Source: Massariosphaeria phaeospora | Lineage: Eukaryota > Ascomycota > Dothideomycetes > Pleosporales | Length of the DNA: 64,000 bases | Direction: 5' to 3' | Assembly (NCBI GenBank): GCA_011032825.1 | Contig: JAADJZ010000007.1 | Span: forward strand, 372,001 to 436,000 | Shown: in pieces, positions 11,647 to 21,986 of the stretch | Layout: each line of letters opens with the position of its first letter | Position numbering within the stretch: position 1 is the first letter of the stretch | Program-made: the position numbers and the translations under genes | Notes under the pieces: model-generated | Database searches by the model: none | What the model was told of the DNA's origin: nothing | Seen by the model: only the letters and a program-made list of their open reading frames with translations

Positions 11647-12132
11647 TAGCAGGCTATATTCGGCACTTTATTTTTCATATTTGGCACTCTATTTCTAGGT
11701 GTACGCGGGCGTACTTAGTGTTAGTGTACGCTTGCACGGCGTTTTGCCGAGGTTTACCCGACGAACATCAAAACTTCGGACGACAGAGGCTCTAGAGGTG
11801 CTGGCTGCGCGCGCACCTGCAGCGACCCTACGCAACAACCACACGGTAGAAAAAGGCTGCGAGAGTTTGTATCGCTGTCGCATACAAATCTCACAGCTTT
11901 GTTCAAAGCGCAGGTATTTTGAGTCGCTGTGGAGGTGGTGCAGCAGGTGCGCGCGCAGCCAGCACCTCTAGAGCCTCTGTCGTCCGAAGTTTTGATGTTC
12001 GTCGGGTGAACCTCGGCAAAACGCCGTGCAGGCGTACACTGAGTACGCCCGCGTACACCCAGAAATGGGGTGCCGAATATGAAAAATGGGGTGCCGAATA
12101 TGAAAAATGGGGTGCCGAATATGGCCTGCCTA
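11647..12132. mobile_element. Non-autonomous DNA transposon with long inverted ends
   Basis: A roughly 480 bp element with terminal inverted repeats of about 180-190 bp: 11,649 to about 11,827 matches the reverse complement of 11,943-12,130. The outermost bases are GGCAGGCC-like, flanked by TA on both sides, suggesting a TA target duplication as in Tc1/mariner-type elements (inference). The central 110 bp is unique and encodes nothing recognisable. It is much richer in GC than the preceding 11 kb. The right end is undamaged, whereas the outer 50 bp of the left end show several C-to-T differences. No transposase is present, so it is non-autonomous (MITE-like). Confidence 0.75.
12064..12123. 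repeat. Three 21 bp subterminal repeats
   Basis: ATGGGGTGCCGAATATGAAAA repeats with a 21 bp period, about three copies. The left end of the same transposon (about 11,655-11,695) holds only two, RIP-altered copies in the opposite orientation. Such arrays near transposon ends often bind transposase (family knowledge; not shown here). Confidence 0.75.
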
Positions 12133-12610
12133 AAATATATACTACACTACTCCTTAGAAACTAACTTATAAAAAGTACTAATAACGAACTTAATTTGAAA
12201 ATAATAGAGAATTTTATAGACTTTATCTAATTGGCTACGAGTAGACATGCTAATAGTTTGATAATATGTAAGAAGTTCCTAGTGTAGTAGGCGAGACAAG
12301 TAGATAACCGTGATAGAAGCATGGCCAAGCCAGATATGCGGAACCCACGTACGCTAAGCCTATTACAGTTAGGCACACCCACTAGCGTCATCTTACCTGA
12401 ACTTGCAGCTCCCGAGGTCGATGTAGACCGCGCGACTGCTATCTGAATACCGCATTTTCTCGGGTTCTGCTTTCCACGCCGCGAGTATAACCCACTGAGC
12501 TCAAGACGGTCGCACAATCGCCGGGAACAAGCTCTACTCCAGCTATCCATCCTTCCGCAGTTTTTCCACACTGCCCGCAACGATTCTGCCTCGCAGTACC
12601 CCAACCAACC
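12133..12610. other. Boundary and POP4 upstream region
   Basis: The first 100 bp are still AT-rich; composition becomes gene-like from about 12,300. No gene or known control element is recognisable. It must contain the POP4 promoter, which therefore lies within about 480 bp of the transposon block. Confidence 0.4.
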
Positions 12611-13367
12611 ATGGACACCACACCGAGCACTACCACCCCGTTTCCCCAGGAACTCCTAGCTCGTGCGCACTCTCCCAAGACCGCAGCTCATCACTACGAA
12701 GAACGCGTCGTGAAACGCCCGCTCTACATCCGCCCTACGTCACCAACGCCCTCCGCGCGCGCACTCCGCCGGCGCACCCTCAACGAAAAGAACGAGAAAG
12801 ATAAGAAGCGGAATGCTCTAAAACCACGTCCTCTCTCGGCGAAAAAGAAGCGGCAGTTAGCGCTTCTCGAGATCCCGAAAGAGCAGCAAAAATACAAGAT
12901 CTACGAGCCGCTACATGAGCTGTGGTTAGGATACATGCGGGACGTTCTAGGACTTAGCGCGGAGAGGGTGCACGTAACGGCAGCGAGCTCAGGTGTGGTT
13001 CTTGCGAGTGCGGATATGCATGGGGCGATGCTGGAAGTTGTGCGCAGCAAATGTGTGAGCCGGGTGGGGTTGAAGGGCATCGTGGTACGGGATACCAAGT
13101 TCACATTCGAAGTCATAACGAAGGGCGATGCGGTCAAATGTAAGAATCATAGCTGCATTTAAAACGTACCCGCTAACGCGCATAGCAATCCCAAAAGAGC
13201 ACACAATGTTCCGCTTCGAGATTCCACTGCCTCCAGCAGCAGACTCAAGCTCCGGCGCCTCGGCACCGAAACCATTGATTTTCGAGATTTTTGGCGATCA
13301 GTTTCAGACGCGGGCTCCTGACAGAGCGAACAAGAAGCTCAAGATGCATTACCAGCCTGACATATGA
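12611..13367 (+). CDS. POP4: RNase P / MRP protein subunit POP4 (p29)
   Basis: Protein subunit of nuclear RNase P and RNase MRP, which process the 5' ends of pre-tRNA and rRNA precursors. Two exons, 12,611-13,139 and 13,186-13,367, joined over a 46 bp intron with a GCTAAC branch-like site; the join restores V-K-S-I-P-K-E-H-T. The N-terminal 90 residues are basic and variable. The C-terminal half carries the Rof/p29 fold, ending with the family hallmark G-D-Q-F-Q-T-R-A followed by D-R-A-N-K-K and K-M-H-Y. The start ATG has a good CCAACC leader context. About 236 residues, normal for fungi. It is the first gene after the repeat block and shows no RIP-type stops. Confidence 0.93.
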
Positions 13368-13919
13368 AGCTACAGAACCGCAATCTTTGCTACCTCAGTA
13401 ATACTTGAGGCCATGACTTTCTTTGCACGAGCAGTGCCTCCACAGGTAGGACACTTTGGATGCCAACCAGAGGCTTGTGGTGCATGTTATACATGGGCGC
13501 GTATATCACAAGCGCAACACCAAGTCCCATGGCAGAAGAATGGTGTATGAGTCCGCCTCAGGCGGCCTATTGCCATTGCTCTATGTGCAGCTGGTGCGAG
13601 TCATGCGAGAAACCGCCGCGTTGGAGCTACCCATGTAGGTTCTGGGCTCACGGAAGTGTATCACCGCCCTGGCACAACAATTCTGATGCGCACCTAGGCG
13701 AGCGTACTATTTTACATTTATATGTGAGCTTTGTCTAGATATTGTCTAGTATGCTAGATAGAATAGGGCTTTGTAGGGCTAAAGATAATAAGTTTACCTA
13801 TTGCTAGACGCTCCTATACTGTCAGGAGGATTCCCTAAAGTGTACCTAAATCAGCAATAAATTATACCAGGGTGGTGGTATCAGGGATCATATCATATAT
13901 TATAACTGTTCAAGACTGT
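13368..13919. other. Intergenic, convergent tails of POP4 and GH125 gene
   Basis: No gene is supported. Short open frames at 13,456-13,738 have no recognisable family pattern. Composition becomes AT-rich after about 13,700, typical of 3' ends. Confidence 0.4.
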
Positions 13920-15671
13920 TCAACCTAGCACATACGGCTCCGCACCCTCGCCAAACAGCAGATGTGGTTTCCGCTTCGCGACATCCAAGATAGTCTGCGC
14001 AAACACCGAGTTCGCCCAAGCGAACCAGCTCCCTACATGCACATCAGCAATAGTCCAGGACTCCGCGCGGATTACAGGATATCACTTACTGGTATAGTCC
14101 CTGCCATAATCGACGTTGACACCCTCATGTATCAGCCCGTTTTTGCTCACATTCTTGACTCCTTCGAGGCACTGCGAGATCTCATCATCACTGTCGCTCG
14201 TCATGGCCTGCACTAACACGCTCATCGGCCACGCGTGCTGTAACCCGACGTGCGGTCCGCCGATCCCGCGAAATTCTTCTCCGATTAGATAATACGGGTT
14301 CCCCGGTTTTTGGAGGATCATCTTCCGCGTATTCTGATAGACTTCATCATCTGCACTGACAAAGCCAAGCAATGGGAGGGCCAACAAGGAAGGCAGGTTC
14401 GCGTCATCCATCAGAATAGAAGATCCATAACCATCGACCTCAAACGCGAAGACCTTGCCGAAGGTCTTGTGCTGCACGACGCCGTGATCCCAAACCCCAT
14501 CTGCAATCTTCGTACCCCAGCTATTGACTGTGGTTGCCAGCTGCTTTTTGCCTGCTTTCTGCAGCATGGACGCAGTACGTTTCAGTTCTACGCTAATCAT
14601 CGCATTTGCGGGTATGAAGAAGCCGAGGATTGTGGCGTCGTCGCTGGGGCGAAACGCGCTGCGAACAAGGCCAGTTCCGCTGTTGAGGGGATTGCCGACC
14701 CCACCAAGGTTGAGGGTCTCGGTTCCAGTGTTCGTCTGTCGCTGGAAGGAATACTCGTTCCGCTGGTATGAGCCAGTCTCGTCGCTGAAGGTACCCTTGG
14801 ATTGAGCCTGGAGGACCTCCAGTAACGTGTCAAGAGCTTTCAGCCAGCGTGGTGTGAGGAAATCGGTTGAGCCAGTATGGTTGTAGAACTGATTCGTCAA
14901 GGAAAGAAAGTGAGCAAGGGAGTCCAATTCGTACTTGCATTCAAACACGAAAGACTGCTCGTATGCTGGATGAACACTATCTCCATCGCCCTGAAATGTA
15001 GGACCAAGACCGCTCGGCGGCGGAGGTTGGAAAGCGTTGCAGTAAGGAGATCCAATCACGTATTCAGCTTGTGTGTTGATAGCTCCCAGAATCAGCTTGT
15101 ATATTTCCTTATCCTGCTTAGCCAAAGGCTGGTACTGAGCGAGCTGGTTGGTGGAATCACGCAGCCATTCGGCGTTGATATCGCCTGTGACAATGAAGCT
15201 CTGAGCACCCTTCCAAGCGTCCGAGTCCCAAGACTTCTTCGACATTTTGTGCTTTGCGGTGCCGTCTACGTGCCACCGGACAGTCGTGTCGAGCGTGTTC
15301 GGAAACGCATTTTCGAAAATCCGGGCTAGGTCTTGATCTACCAGCTTCTTATTCATGTTACTGATAACCCTCTCGACGGCCGGCGACTGGAAGGTGCGGC
15401 AGTATGGCGAAGGGCGCTGGGAGGGAAGTTCAAGGGGGCCTTCACTGTACGGCGGACTGGAGCATGTCAGTAGTGCACACCTATCTCTAGACAGATTCAT
15501 TACATACTGTGGTCGCATGGCATAGCTCTTGTAGTCCGGACATGCTGCTTTGTATTTAGTAGGGTCAATTGGAGCTCTGAGAGGTTCTTGGATCCCACCG
15601 ACGGCATCCTGGCCGGCAGAGAGTGAAGACAGCAAAAGTGAAAGAAACGTGAGAGAAGTGATAGGGGCCAT
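13920..15671 (-). CDS. mug157: GH125 exo-alpha-1,6-mannosidase (Mug157-type), secreted
   Basis: Glycoside hydrolase family 125, known to remove terminal alpha-1,6-linked mannose; named after S. pombe mug157. Three exons on the minus strand: 15,671-15,508, 15,456-14,090 and 14,032-13,920, with introns of 51 and 57 bp; phases agree and give 547 residues. Residues 1-20 form a hydrophobic signal peptide ending near S-A-G, so it should enter the secretory pathway. Family blocks visible are G-D-I-N-A-E-W-L-R-D-S, E-F-R-G-I-G-G-P, H-A-W-P-M-S and, created by the last splice, S-W-F-A-W-A-N-S. Without that splice the frame stops at 14,082 and loses the conserved end. Shares a 645 bp divergent upstream region with CLP1. 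Confidence 0.92.
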
Positions 15672-16316
15672 GGTCGGTTCGTCGCGACTATATGCGGGTC
15701 TCTGCCAGCACAGGTCAAATGCCGCGCTCAGTGGGTCGGAGAACGAGAATAGATATGTAGTTGAGGGCCGGGAGAGACGCGAGGAATGCAGGGAGCAATG
15801 TCGGTGCGGGGCTTTCAGCGAGGGAGGATCGTGATCATGGCTTCGTTCAAAGTGCGACTGGCATTCGAATGCGACTGAGTGTGAGCAGAAGCGGCGGATC
15901 AGGACAAGCAGCCGGCCTCAAGTCGAGAGTCGAGAGTCGAGATTCGAGAGGGCGTGCGGGCTCGGGGGTCTCGCCTTTGTTATGGCGGATCGGCAAAGGT
16001 GGCTTTTCCAGAACGGGCATCCCGCGCTTACCCCGCCAACCGCGCGGCTATCGAAAGGGTCCCTGCAGTAGCTCTACCTTTCCTTGCCTTGCAGTTTCTC
16101 TTTCTGCTCCTTGCATCCCCCCAACCTGGGTTCTAGCTGACTATGGTGTAAGGACGTACAACCGGTCAGCTTGAAGCGATCACCAACCTTTCCACGCGAG
16201 CAGCATCAATACACTTTTGCTTTCTACGGCCTCCGGAGTGACAGACTGTGCTTCCTCTTTGCAGCGTACCCTGGCCCGTACCTACTCTCCCTACATCCAC
16301 TCTGTCCGCAGCAGTC
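15672..16316. promoter_or_regulatory. Divergent upstream region of mug157-type gene and CLP1
   Basis: 645 bp between two diverging starts. A short tandem array of GTCGAGA-like units lies at about 15,922-15,950. A pyrimidine-rich stretch at 16,060-16,120 and CT-rich leader sequence precede CLP1. No specific factor site can be named. Confidence 0.4.
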
Positions 16317-17859
16317 ATGATCGCCCTCCCCGGCCTCAACCTCACCTCTGCTCCCGCCGAACCCCTCAACCTCCCCGCCGCTGCAGCAACGCGCATCCAA
16401 GATCTCGCCGCGAATACCGAATACCGTTTCGAAGTTTCCTTTGGTCGCGCCCTCACCATCCGGCTGCTCTCGGGAACCGCCGAGTTTTTCGGCACAGAGC
16501 TTGGTCCTTCTGCCACATACACGTTCCAAGGCACCAAGGGCAGCGTCTTCACATGGCATGGCTGTAAATTAGAGATTGGGGGCCAGGCTGAGTCTGAGTA
16601 TGTCGCAGAAGAGACGCAGATGATGAGCTATGTGAATGCACATTTTGCGGTTGAGTCGTTGCGCGGCCGAAGTGCTGCGACTGGCGAAGCAGGACCTGGA
16701 GTTCTGGTCGTGGGACCGAACAGTTCTGGAAAAACGGCTCTAGTCAGGATCCTAATGTCATATGCTGTTAAGAGCGGAAGACAACCCATGGCCGTCAACC
16801 TCGATCCTAAAGAAGGTATGCTCTCTGTGCCGGGATCATTCAGCGCCGTCGCCTTCTCCTCGATTGTTGACATTGAGGACGGGTGGGGTAGCAGTCCGAT
16901 CTCAGGCCCAAGCCCGATACCAGTCAAGATGCCGCTGGTGTATCACTACGGCCTTGCGAATCCAGAGGAGGGGAAAATCTTCAAGCCATTAGTGACGCGC
17001 ATGGCGTTAGCCGTTACGAGCAGGTTAGAGGAAGACCATGCCTCGAGACAGGCGGGCTTCATTATTGATTCGTCGGGCTTGATCGCGCAGGGCAAATCTG
17101 GTGTATATGACAACATAGAGCATATAATATCTGAGTTCTCTGGTGCGTGTGATCTCTCCATACTATGCCCACAGCCAAATCAAACCGACCAACCACGCCC
17201 ACTCTGAGTATATGCTGACTGAACTGTAGTCAACATCCTCTTCGTCCTCGGCTCTGAACGCCTCTACTCAGACCTCACCCGCAAGTACTCCAACCGCCCT
17301 GGCGAAGAACCCGTTTCTGTAATCCGGCTCGACAAGTCTGGCGGCTGCGTAGACCGCAGTGAAGAATACATGAAGCAACTCCGTCAAGCGCAGATCCGAT
17401 CCTACTTTTTTGGACACGGTACCGATGCAGCACTCGCCCCCTCGAGCCAAATGGCCGACTTCGATGACCTTAACATCTTCAAGATCTCCGAGGGTAAGTG
17501 CTGCCCTACCTGACTGTCTCAAGGTGTTATCCTAACCCATTTGTCGTATAGGTCAAGAGAATGACTCGTTTCGCCCCGGCAATGATGGCGACGATGGGTA
17601 CGGCGCGTCCAACGGCATATACGAGAAAGAAACACCGTCGTCGCTGATCCAAAACTCGTTGCTTGCTATCACGACGGCGGCGGCGAATGATCGACCGGAC
17701 GTGATTCGGGACTCGAGTGTCCGAGGATACATCTATGTCGCTGATGTAGATGAGGTGAAAAAGAAAGTGAAGTTGCTGTCGCCTCAGCCAGGTCACACGC
17801 CGCCGAATGCGTTAGTTTTTGGGTCGTTTCCGGAGGACGTTCCGGCGTTGGTGAGCTGA
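16317..17859 (+). CDS. CLP1: mRNA cleavage/polyadenylation factor CLP1
   Basis: Subunit of pre-mRNA cleavage factor IA, which joins Pcf11 in 3' end formation; animal homologues also have RNA 5'-kinase activity and bind the tRNA splicing endonuclease. Exons 16,317-17,142, 17,230-17,493 and 17,552-17,859 (introns 87 and 58 bp) give 465 residues. The N-terminal beta domain is residues 1-110; the central P-loop G-P-N-S-S-G-K-T is at 133-140, followed by V-N-L-D-P and the I-I-D-S-S-G block; the C-terminal domain ends with the A-L-V-F-G-S-F family motif. An in-frame upstream stretch from 16,248 is probably leader; the ATG at 16,317 begins the conserved M-I-A-L-P-G-L start. Confidence 0.94.
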
Positions 17860-18020
17860 GGCGTTGGGGTAGAAGCGCTTGAAGAGGGCAGGAAGAGGGT
17901 ATTAGCCATTGGATTCATAAGTAACTATTAGAGGGTATCTAGCCATCTATGTAGAGGGGCATACATCGACGACACAAAGCAAAACCATGAATGAAACTAC
18001 AGGAGTCAAGTTCTAGCCAA

Positions 18021-19095
18021 CTATGCATCTTCAGCATCTGCAAGGTCCCGCTCTGTTTTGTCAAGCAAATCCTTCAATATCTTCGCACTACTCCTCATTC
18101 CCCTGATAGCATTCTCGTCAGGTCCCTGGCCAGGTTGCCACGTCGTGTGCGCAAAGTCGATCATTTTGACCACCGCCAACTGGGGAAGATCCTCGTCTTC
18201 GTCTTCTGCAGGCTCCGCAGACCGGAGTATTTTCTTCGTCTTGGCGTACTCGTCGATGTCGCCCTCATACACAAGGAGTATACTCGCCCCGTACATCCTG
18301 CTCTCCTTCTTCTCAAAAACCTCCTGGATGTCCTTGACCTCGCCTAGAAAGAACGCCAAGATTTCCCTCGCGCGCTCCAGTTCAGCTAGACTCTTGGTCT
18401 GCGGCAGAACGTAAGCCTCGAAACCCTCTATGACGTCTTGCGCGCTGAACTTGCGCCCGTACATTTTATTGTACACACAGTACCCGTCCGCGTCGATCTT
18501 CTCGATGTACTGTTTCAGGTCGCCTTCTACTTCCGGCGCACCGTCCCCCTTCCATGTCCGCATGCCCGCAATGCGGAACCCCAGACTCCCACTCGTCGTT
18601 GCGGCAGAAACCTCGTCTAAGCGCGCCCGCTTCTCGGGCTTCGAGTGCTCGTCCCATAGCTGCGCGCCGAGCTTCAGGTCCAGCACGTTCGGCCTCTTGA
18701 ACCCGTGTGTAATGTTCTCCAACACAATATGCAGCTCCGTTTCCAGCTTTTTGCCATGTAGGCGCTCAAGCGCGCCCGTGGCCGTCTGGATAAAGTCGCT
18801 TTCGGAGGCCTCGGTGGCGGATTTATCGCCGGAGAGGGAGAGCTGGCCCATGAAGGTGGGGAGGTGCGGGACGAGGTCGGGGTGGTCTGCGGCGACGGAT
18901 TCGTAGAAGGTGATTTCGGCTTGGGTGCAGGGCTTAACTACGACCGCGCCGGTATCGTCGGAGAGGACTCCATCGCTGGGCTTGGGTGAGTATGGCTGTG
19001 TTGCGCGCAGCGGGGCCGGGGCGGGGTGCTTACTGGCCGGCGGCAGCATTGCCGAACACTTGGAGGCTGGAGGGATCGAAGGGCTTCTTAGGCAT
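18021..19095 (-). CDS. IPK2: Inositol polyphosphate multikinase (IPK2/ARG82 family)
   Basis: Phosphorylates IP3 and IP4 on the route to higher inositol phosphates, acting mainly in the nucleus. Exons 19,095-19,034 and 18,975-18,021 with a 58 bp intron give 338 residues. The first exon supplies the start M-P-K-K-P-F-D and A-A-A-G; splicing yields A-A-A-G-H-D-G-V-L, a match to the conserved family N-terminus and the reason for rejecting a longer unspliced frame reaching 19,292. Visible signatures are P-N-V-L-D-L-K-L-G (residues 116-124, the P-x3-D-x-K-L-G inositol-binding motif), S-L-G-F-R-I-A-G, and I-D-F-A-H-T near 293-298 (metal-binding Asp). Converges with CLP1, leaving only 161 bp between stops. 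Confidence 0.92.
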
Positions 19096-19599
19096 ATTGT
19101 GCGGTGCAGTGCGGTGCCGTGTGGAGTAAATCTGTCTATTGAATGATACTGGCGAAAGACTGCGAAAGTGGAGGTAGGTATGAACGAGTACATGTGATAG
19201 AGAGGAAGGCCGGGGACTGTAAGGCTGACCCGCGATGCACCCGGACCTGGCATGACTCGCGTAGTCCGCCCGACGCAGCGACGCCAACCCACTCAGCGTC
19301 TCTTCGCGCCCGTCAGTCCACGTGAATAAACGCGTGTTCACGCGTTCGTCCCAAGGTAATAGATCTTCCATATGGAGCAGGCTTCAACAATGGTCGCCAT
19401 CGCTGCTGCTACTGTGCTCCCTCACTGGTGACACAGTACCCACTCACCTGCAGAAGAGTGCAAACAGAGCACACCGCAAGAGGCCTTTACTCGCCCTCGC
19501 CTGACTAACCTCGACTAACGTTATAGTTCCCAGCTTTTGCTCTGACTTCTTCCACCTGCTCGAATCTCAACCCCTACCTACCCAGATCAGAGCGCTAAT
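19096..19599. promoter_or_regulatory. Divergent upstream region of IPK2 and ARB1
   Basis: 504 bp between diverging starts with gene-like composition; CT-rich leader sequence lies before 19,600. No recognisable specific element. Confidence 0.4.
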
Positions 19600-21637
19600 A
19601 TGGCAGATCAAGCTTCTACAGACACTGCAGCTTCTACTCAGGCTATGCAGACCAACGGAGAGGAGGCCATGAACGGATTGCACATCACCGACGACTCTGC
19701 CGCTACCGGAATTGGCGTGCTGCAGCAAGCGGTCAATGGCGGGGAGCATCCTCATCCTGATGCGCAGGAGATCCTACGTCAAGTAAGTCCATCCGATTCA
19801 TCTTCGCGCTTCAATCCTGAACATCCAACCTAACCAGGGATAAGGTCGAGTACTATTTCTCGGACGAGAATCTCCCCAAAGACACCCATCTCCTCAAGTG
19901 TTGCGGTGGCCGCGAAAATCTCCCCGTCTCTATCAGTCGCATCTGTGGTTTCTCCAAGATGAGAAAGTTCAAGAAAAGGGTTGTGACTCAAGTTCTCCGC
20001 ACCAGCGCCTTCCTCGACGTATCAGAAGATGGCAAGACACTCACGCGCAAAGTTCCCATGGCAGGCTTATGCGCTCTTGACCCAGAGTGGTACGAGCAGC
20101 AAGAGGACGTCGAGATAGCATACGACCCGCGCTCTGCAAAGAAGCCCGCTGTCTTCCCGGTTCCCTTGATTCCCAACAAGAAAGCTGAGTACCCGCCTGG
20201 CCTCTCGAAGAATATGATGAAACCCACCGGATTCGAGGACACTTACGTTGAGCCACCGCTCAAACCCGAAGAAGCGGAAGAGGAGATGTCCATGTACCAC
20301 CCTGACAAACCGTTCGTGGAGCGCATAGAGATTGCTATCCAGCGCTTCAAACAGAAGCGGCGCATGCATGAAATGTACGCCAAGATCTTCAACAAGTGGA
20401 TGCTTTTCGGCGGTGTAGAATCTTCTCCGCGCATGTTCGGAGGTGTTTCAAAGCAAGAGATGGCCGGAATGGATGCTGAGGAGATTACACGCGCCCTGGC
20501 AACTCACAATGTTCCGTGGGATCGTCAAGAAACCCAGTACTGGACCGTTGATTTCGTCGGTGTTGGAGAAGCATTCTTGTGAGTAACTTTTGTGTTGACG
20601 TGACTTCCATCCTTTGGAGCGCTACAATACATACTACATACTGGACTTGAGCTAATTAGAATAGGTCGTCGTACTATCCAGCGCACTATGGTTACACTCC
20701 CCAAGGAGTCAAGTGTGCCTGTCAAGTTCTCCGGTCGTTTTATAACTACCTGTTGTTCCACTCTGTGTGTGACGAGTATCGTGATCGGCTTCTTCTTGCA
20801 CGTACTCTATGCGATCAGGCCGAAACCGAAATGTCTAACGTTTACGCGGCCGGTCTCGCTCTTCCTGGGGCCTTCAACAAAGCCGCGAGCACGATCTTTG
20901 GGGGCTCCTGGCAGGGAACCTACATTGGTAACCAGAGCTGGGCGATGGAAGAGGCCACGGAGGTGGAGCTGGGCGACATTGGAATGCGAAACGAGCAGGC
21001 GAGAGTCACGTTCCTGACTGGTGTTGCTACATACGGCACTGATGCGCAGTACGACATGGTCAAGCCGTCAGCGCCACATCCCGGCGCTGTTGACCTCTCA
21101 GCATTCAAGATCGTCAAAGACGAGTCACTTGGCCTCGAAGTCGTCTCAATCATACCCGCCTCCGAAGCTGTGAAGGAATTATACGTCGCGCAAAACGAAA
21201 AATGGAAGAACAAGCTCAACCTCGAGCCAGTCGGTAAACTGATCTGCAAATCCTGGCACACTGACGATTTCCACGAGTACGATCTCCCCAAGGACAAGTA
21301 CCCCCAAGGCAAGCTTCCCGTGGCCTCCGAAGGCAGAGAATATGAGTTCTGGGTTGAGGACAGCATCTTGACTGAGTGCTTCGAGGGCATGAAGATGGAT
21401 GGTCGCGTGCTGACTCTTGATGGCGGCATGACTATCCTCGATTCCGCCAAGGAAGTCATGTGCAGCTTCTTCAAGTGGCTCCCCAATGAGCTGTGGGTTG
21501 AGCGGAAGCCGCGAGAGGTGAGGATCTTAAAGAAGGGGACCGAGGGACTCGAGGACGATGAGGAGAAGGTTGAGGCCAATGGCGGGCAGCAGCCAGTCAA
21601 GGACAGTTTCGCCGATGACTCTGACTTCGAGGATTAG
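19600..21637 (+). CDS. ARB1: La-domain Arb1-type Argonaute chaperone subunit
   Basis: Related to S. pombe Arb1, which with Arb2 and Ago1 forms the ARC complex and holds duplex siRNA on the way to heterochromatin-directed RNAi. Exons 19,600-19,782, 19,845-20,578 and 20,665-21,637 (introns 62 and 86 bp) give 629 residues. The region from about residue 54 to 130 is a La-type winged helix (V-E-Y-Y-F-S-D-E-N-L-P, then T-S-A-F-L and D-G-K). The rest (about 190-600) is the long Arb1 domain, with G-E-A-F-L-S-S-Y-Y-P formed across the second splice and an acidic end (D-S-D-F-E-D). Family assignment is from remembered motifs; a different La-related protein is possible for the N-terminal part alone. Confidence 0.8.
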
Positions 21638-21986
21638 CGGGTCGCGGAGCTCGGCTGTGCTTGGGACGTGACAACGAGCGAGTCACACGCGATGACCTTC
21701 TTATTCGGACTTCTGGATGACCTTTGAGAACGCTCTAGCTTTTGCTAGCACAAGAGTTCAGCAGGGAGCGAAAGGCAGATGAAGCTACTGCTCCTGCCTA
21801 TCTGATGATATTATGCGAGTAGACATGTGTAGTACCATTAGACCTCATGAACATGTACGCCTGATAGGCTTATTCCCAAGATGTTACTCCCTTAGTAACA
21901 TATCTACGAGCATGTTGGACATACCCCCAGCCCGAGCCGGGAATACTACTACTGCTACAGCGTGAGTTGTGAACTCCCCATACCAT
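21638..21986. other. Convergent intergenic region
   Basis: 349 bp between the stop codons of ARB1 and the unknown minus-strand gene. Nothing further is recognisable. Confidence 0.4.

Noticed and set aside
11695..12164. Several overlapping frames of 60-90 codons
   Set aside because: They arise from the GC-rich inverted ends of the transposon and are mirrored on both arms, as repeats would produce.
12227..12678. Minus-strand frames opposite the POP4 start
   Set aside because: No family pattern; they overlap the POP4 promoter and first codons.
13456..13738. Two overlapping plus-strand frames between POP4 and the GH125 gene
   Set aside because: Checked for a small ribosomal-protein-like gene; no conserved pattern, no plausible splice partners.
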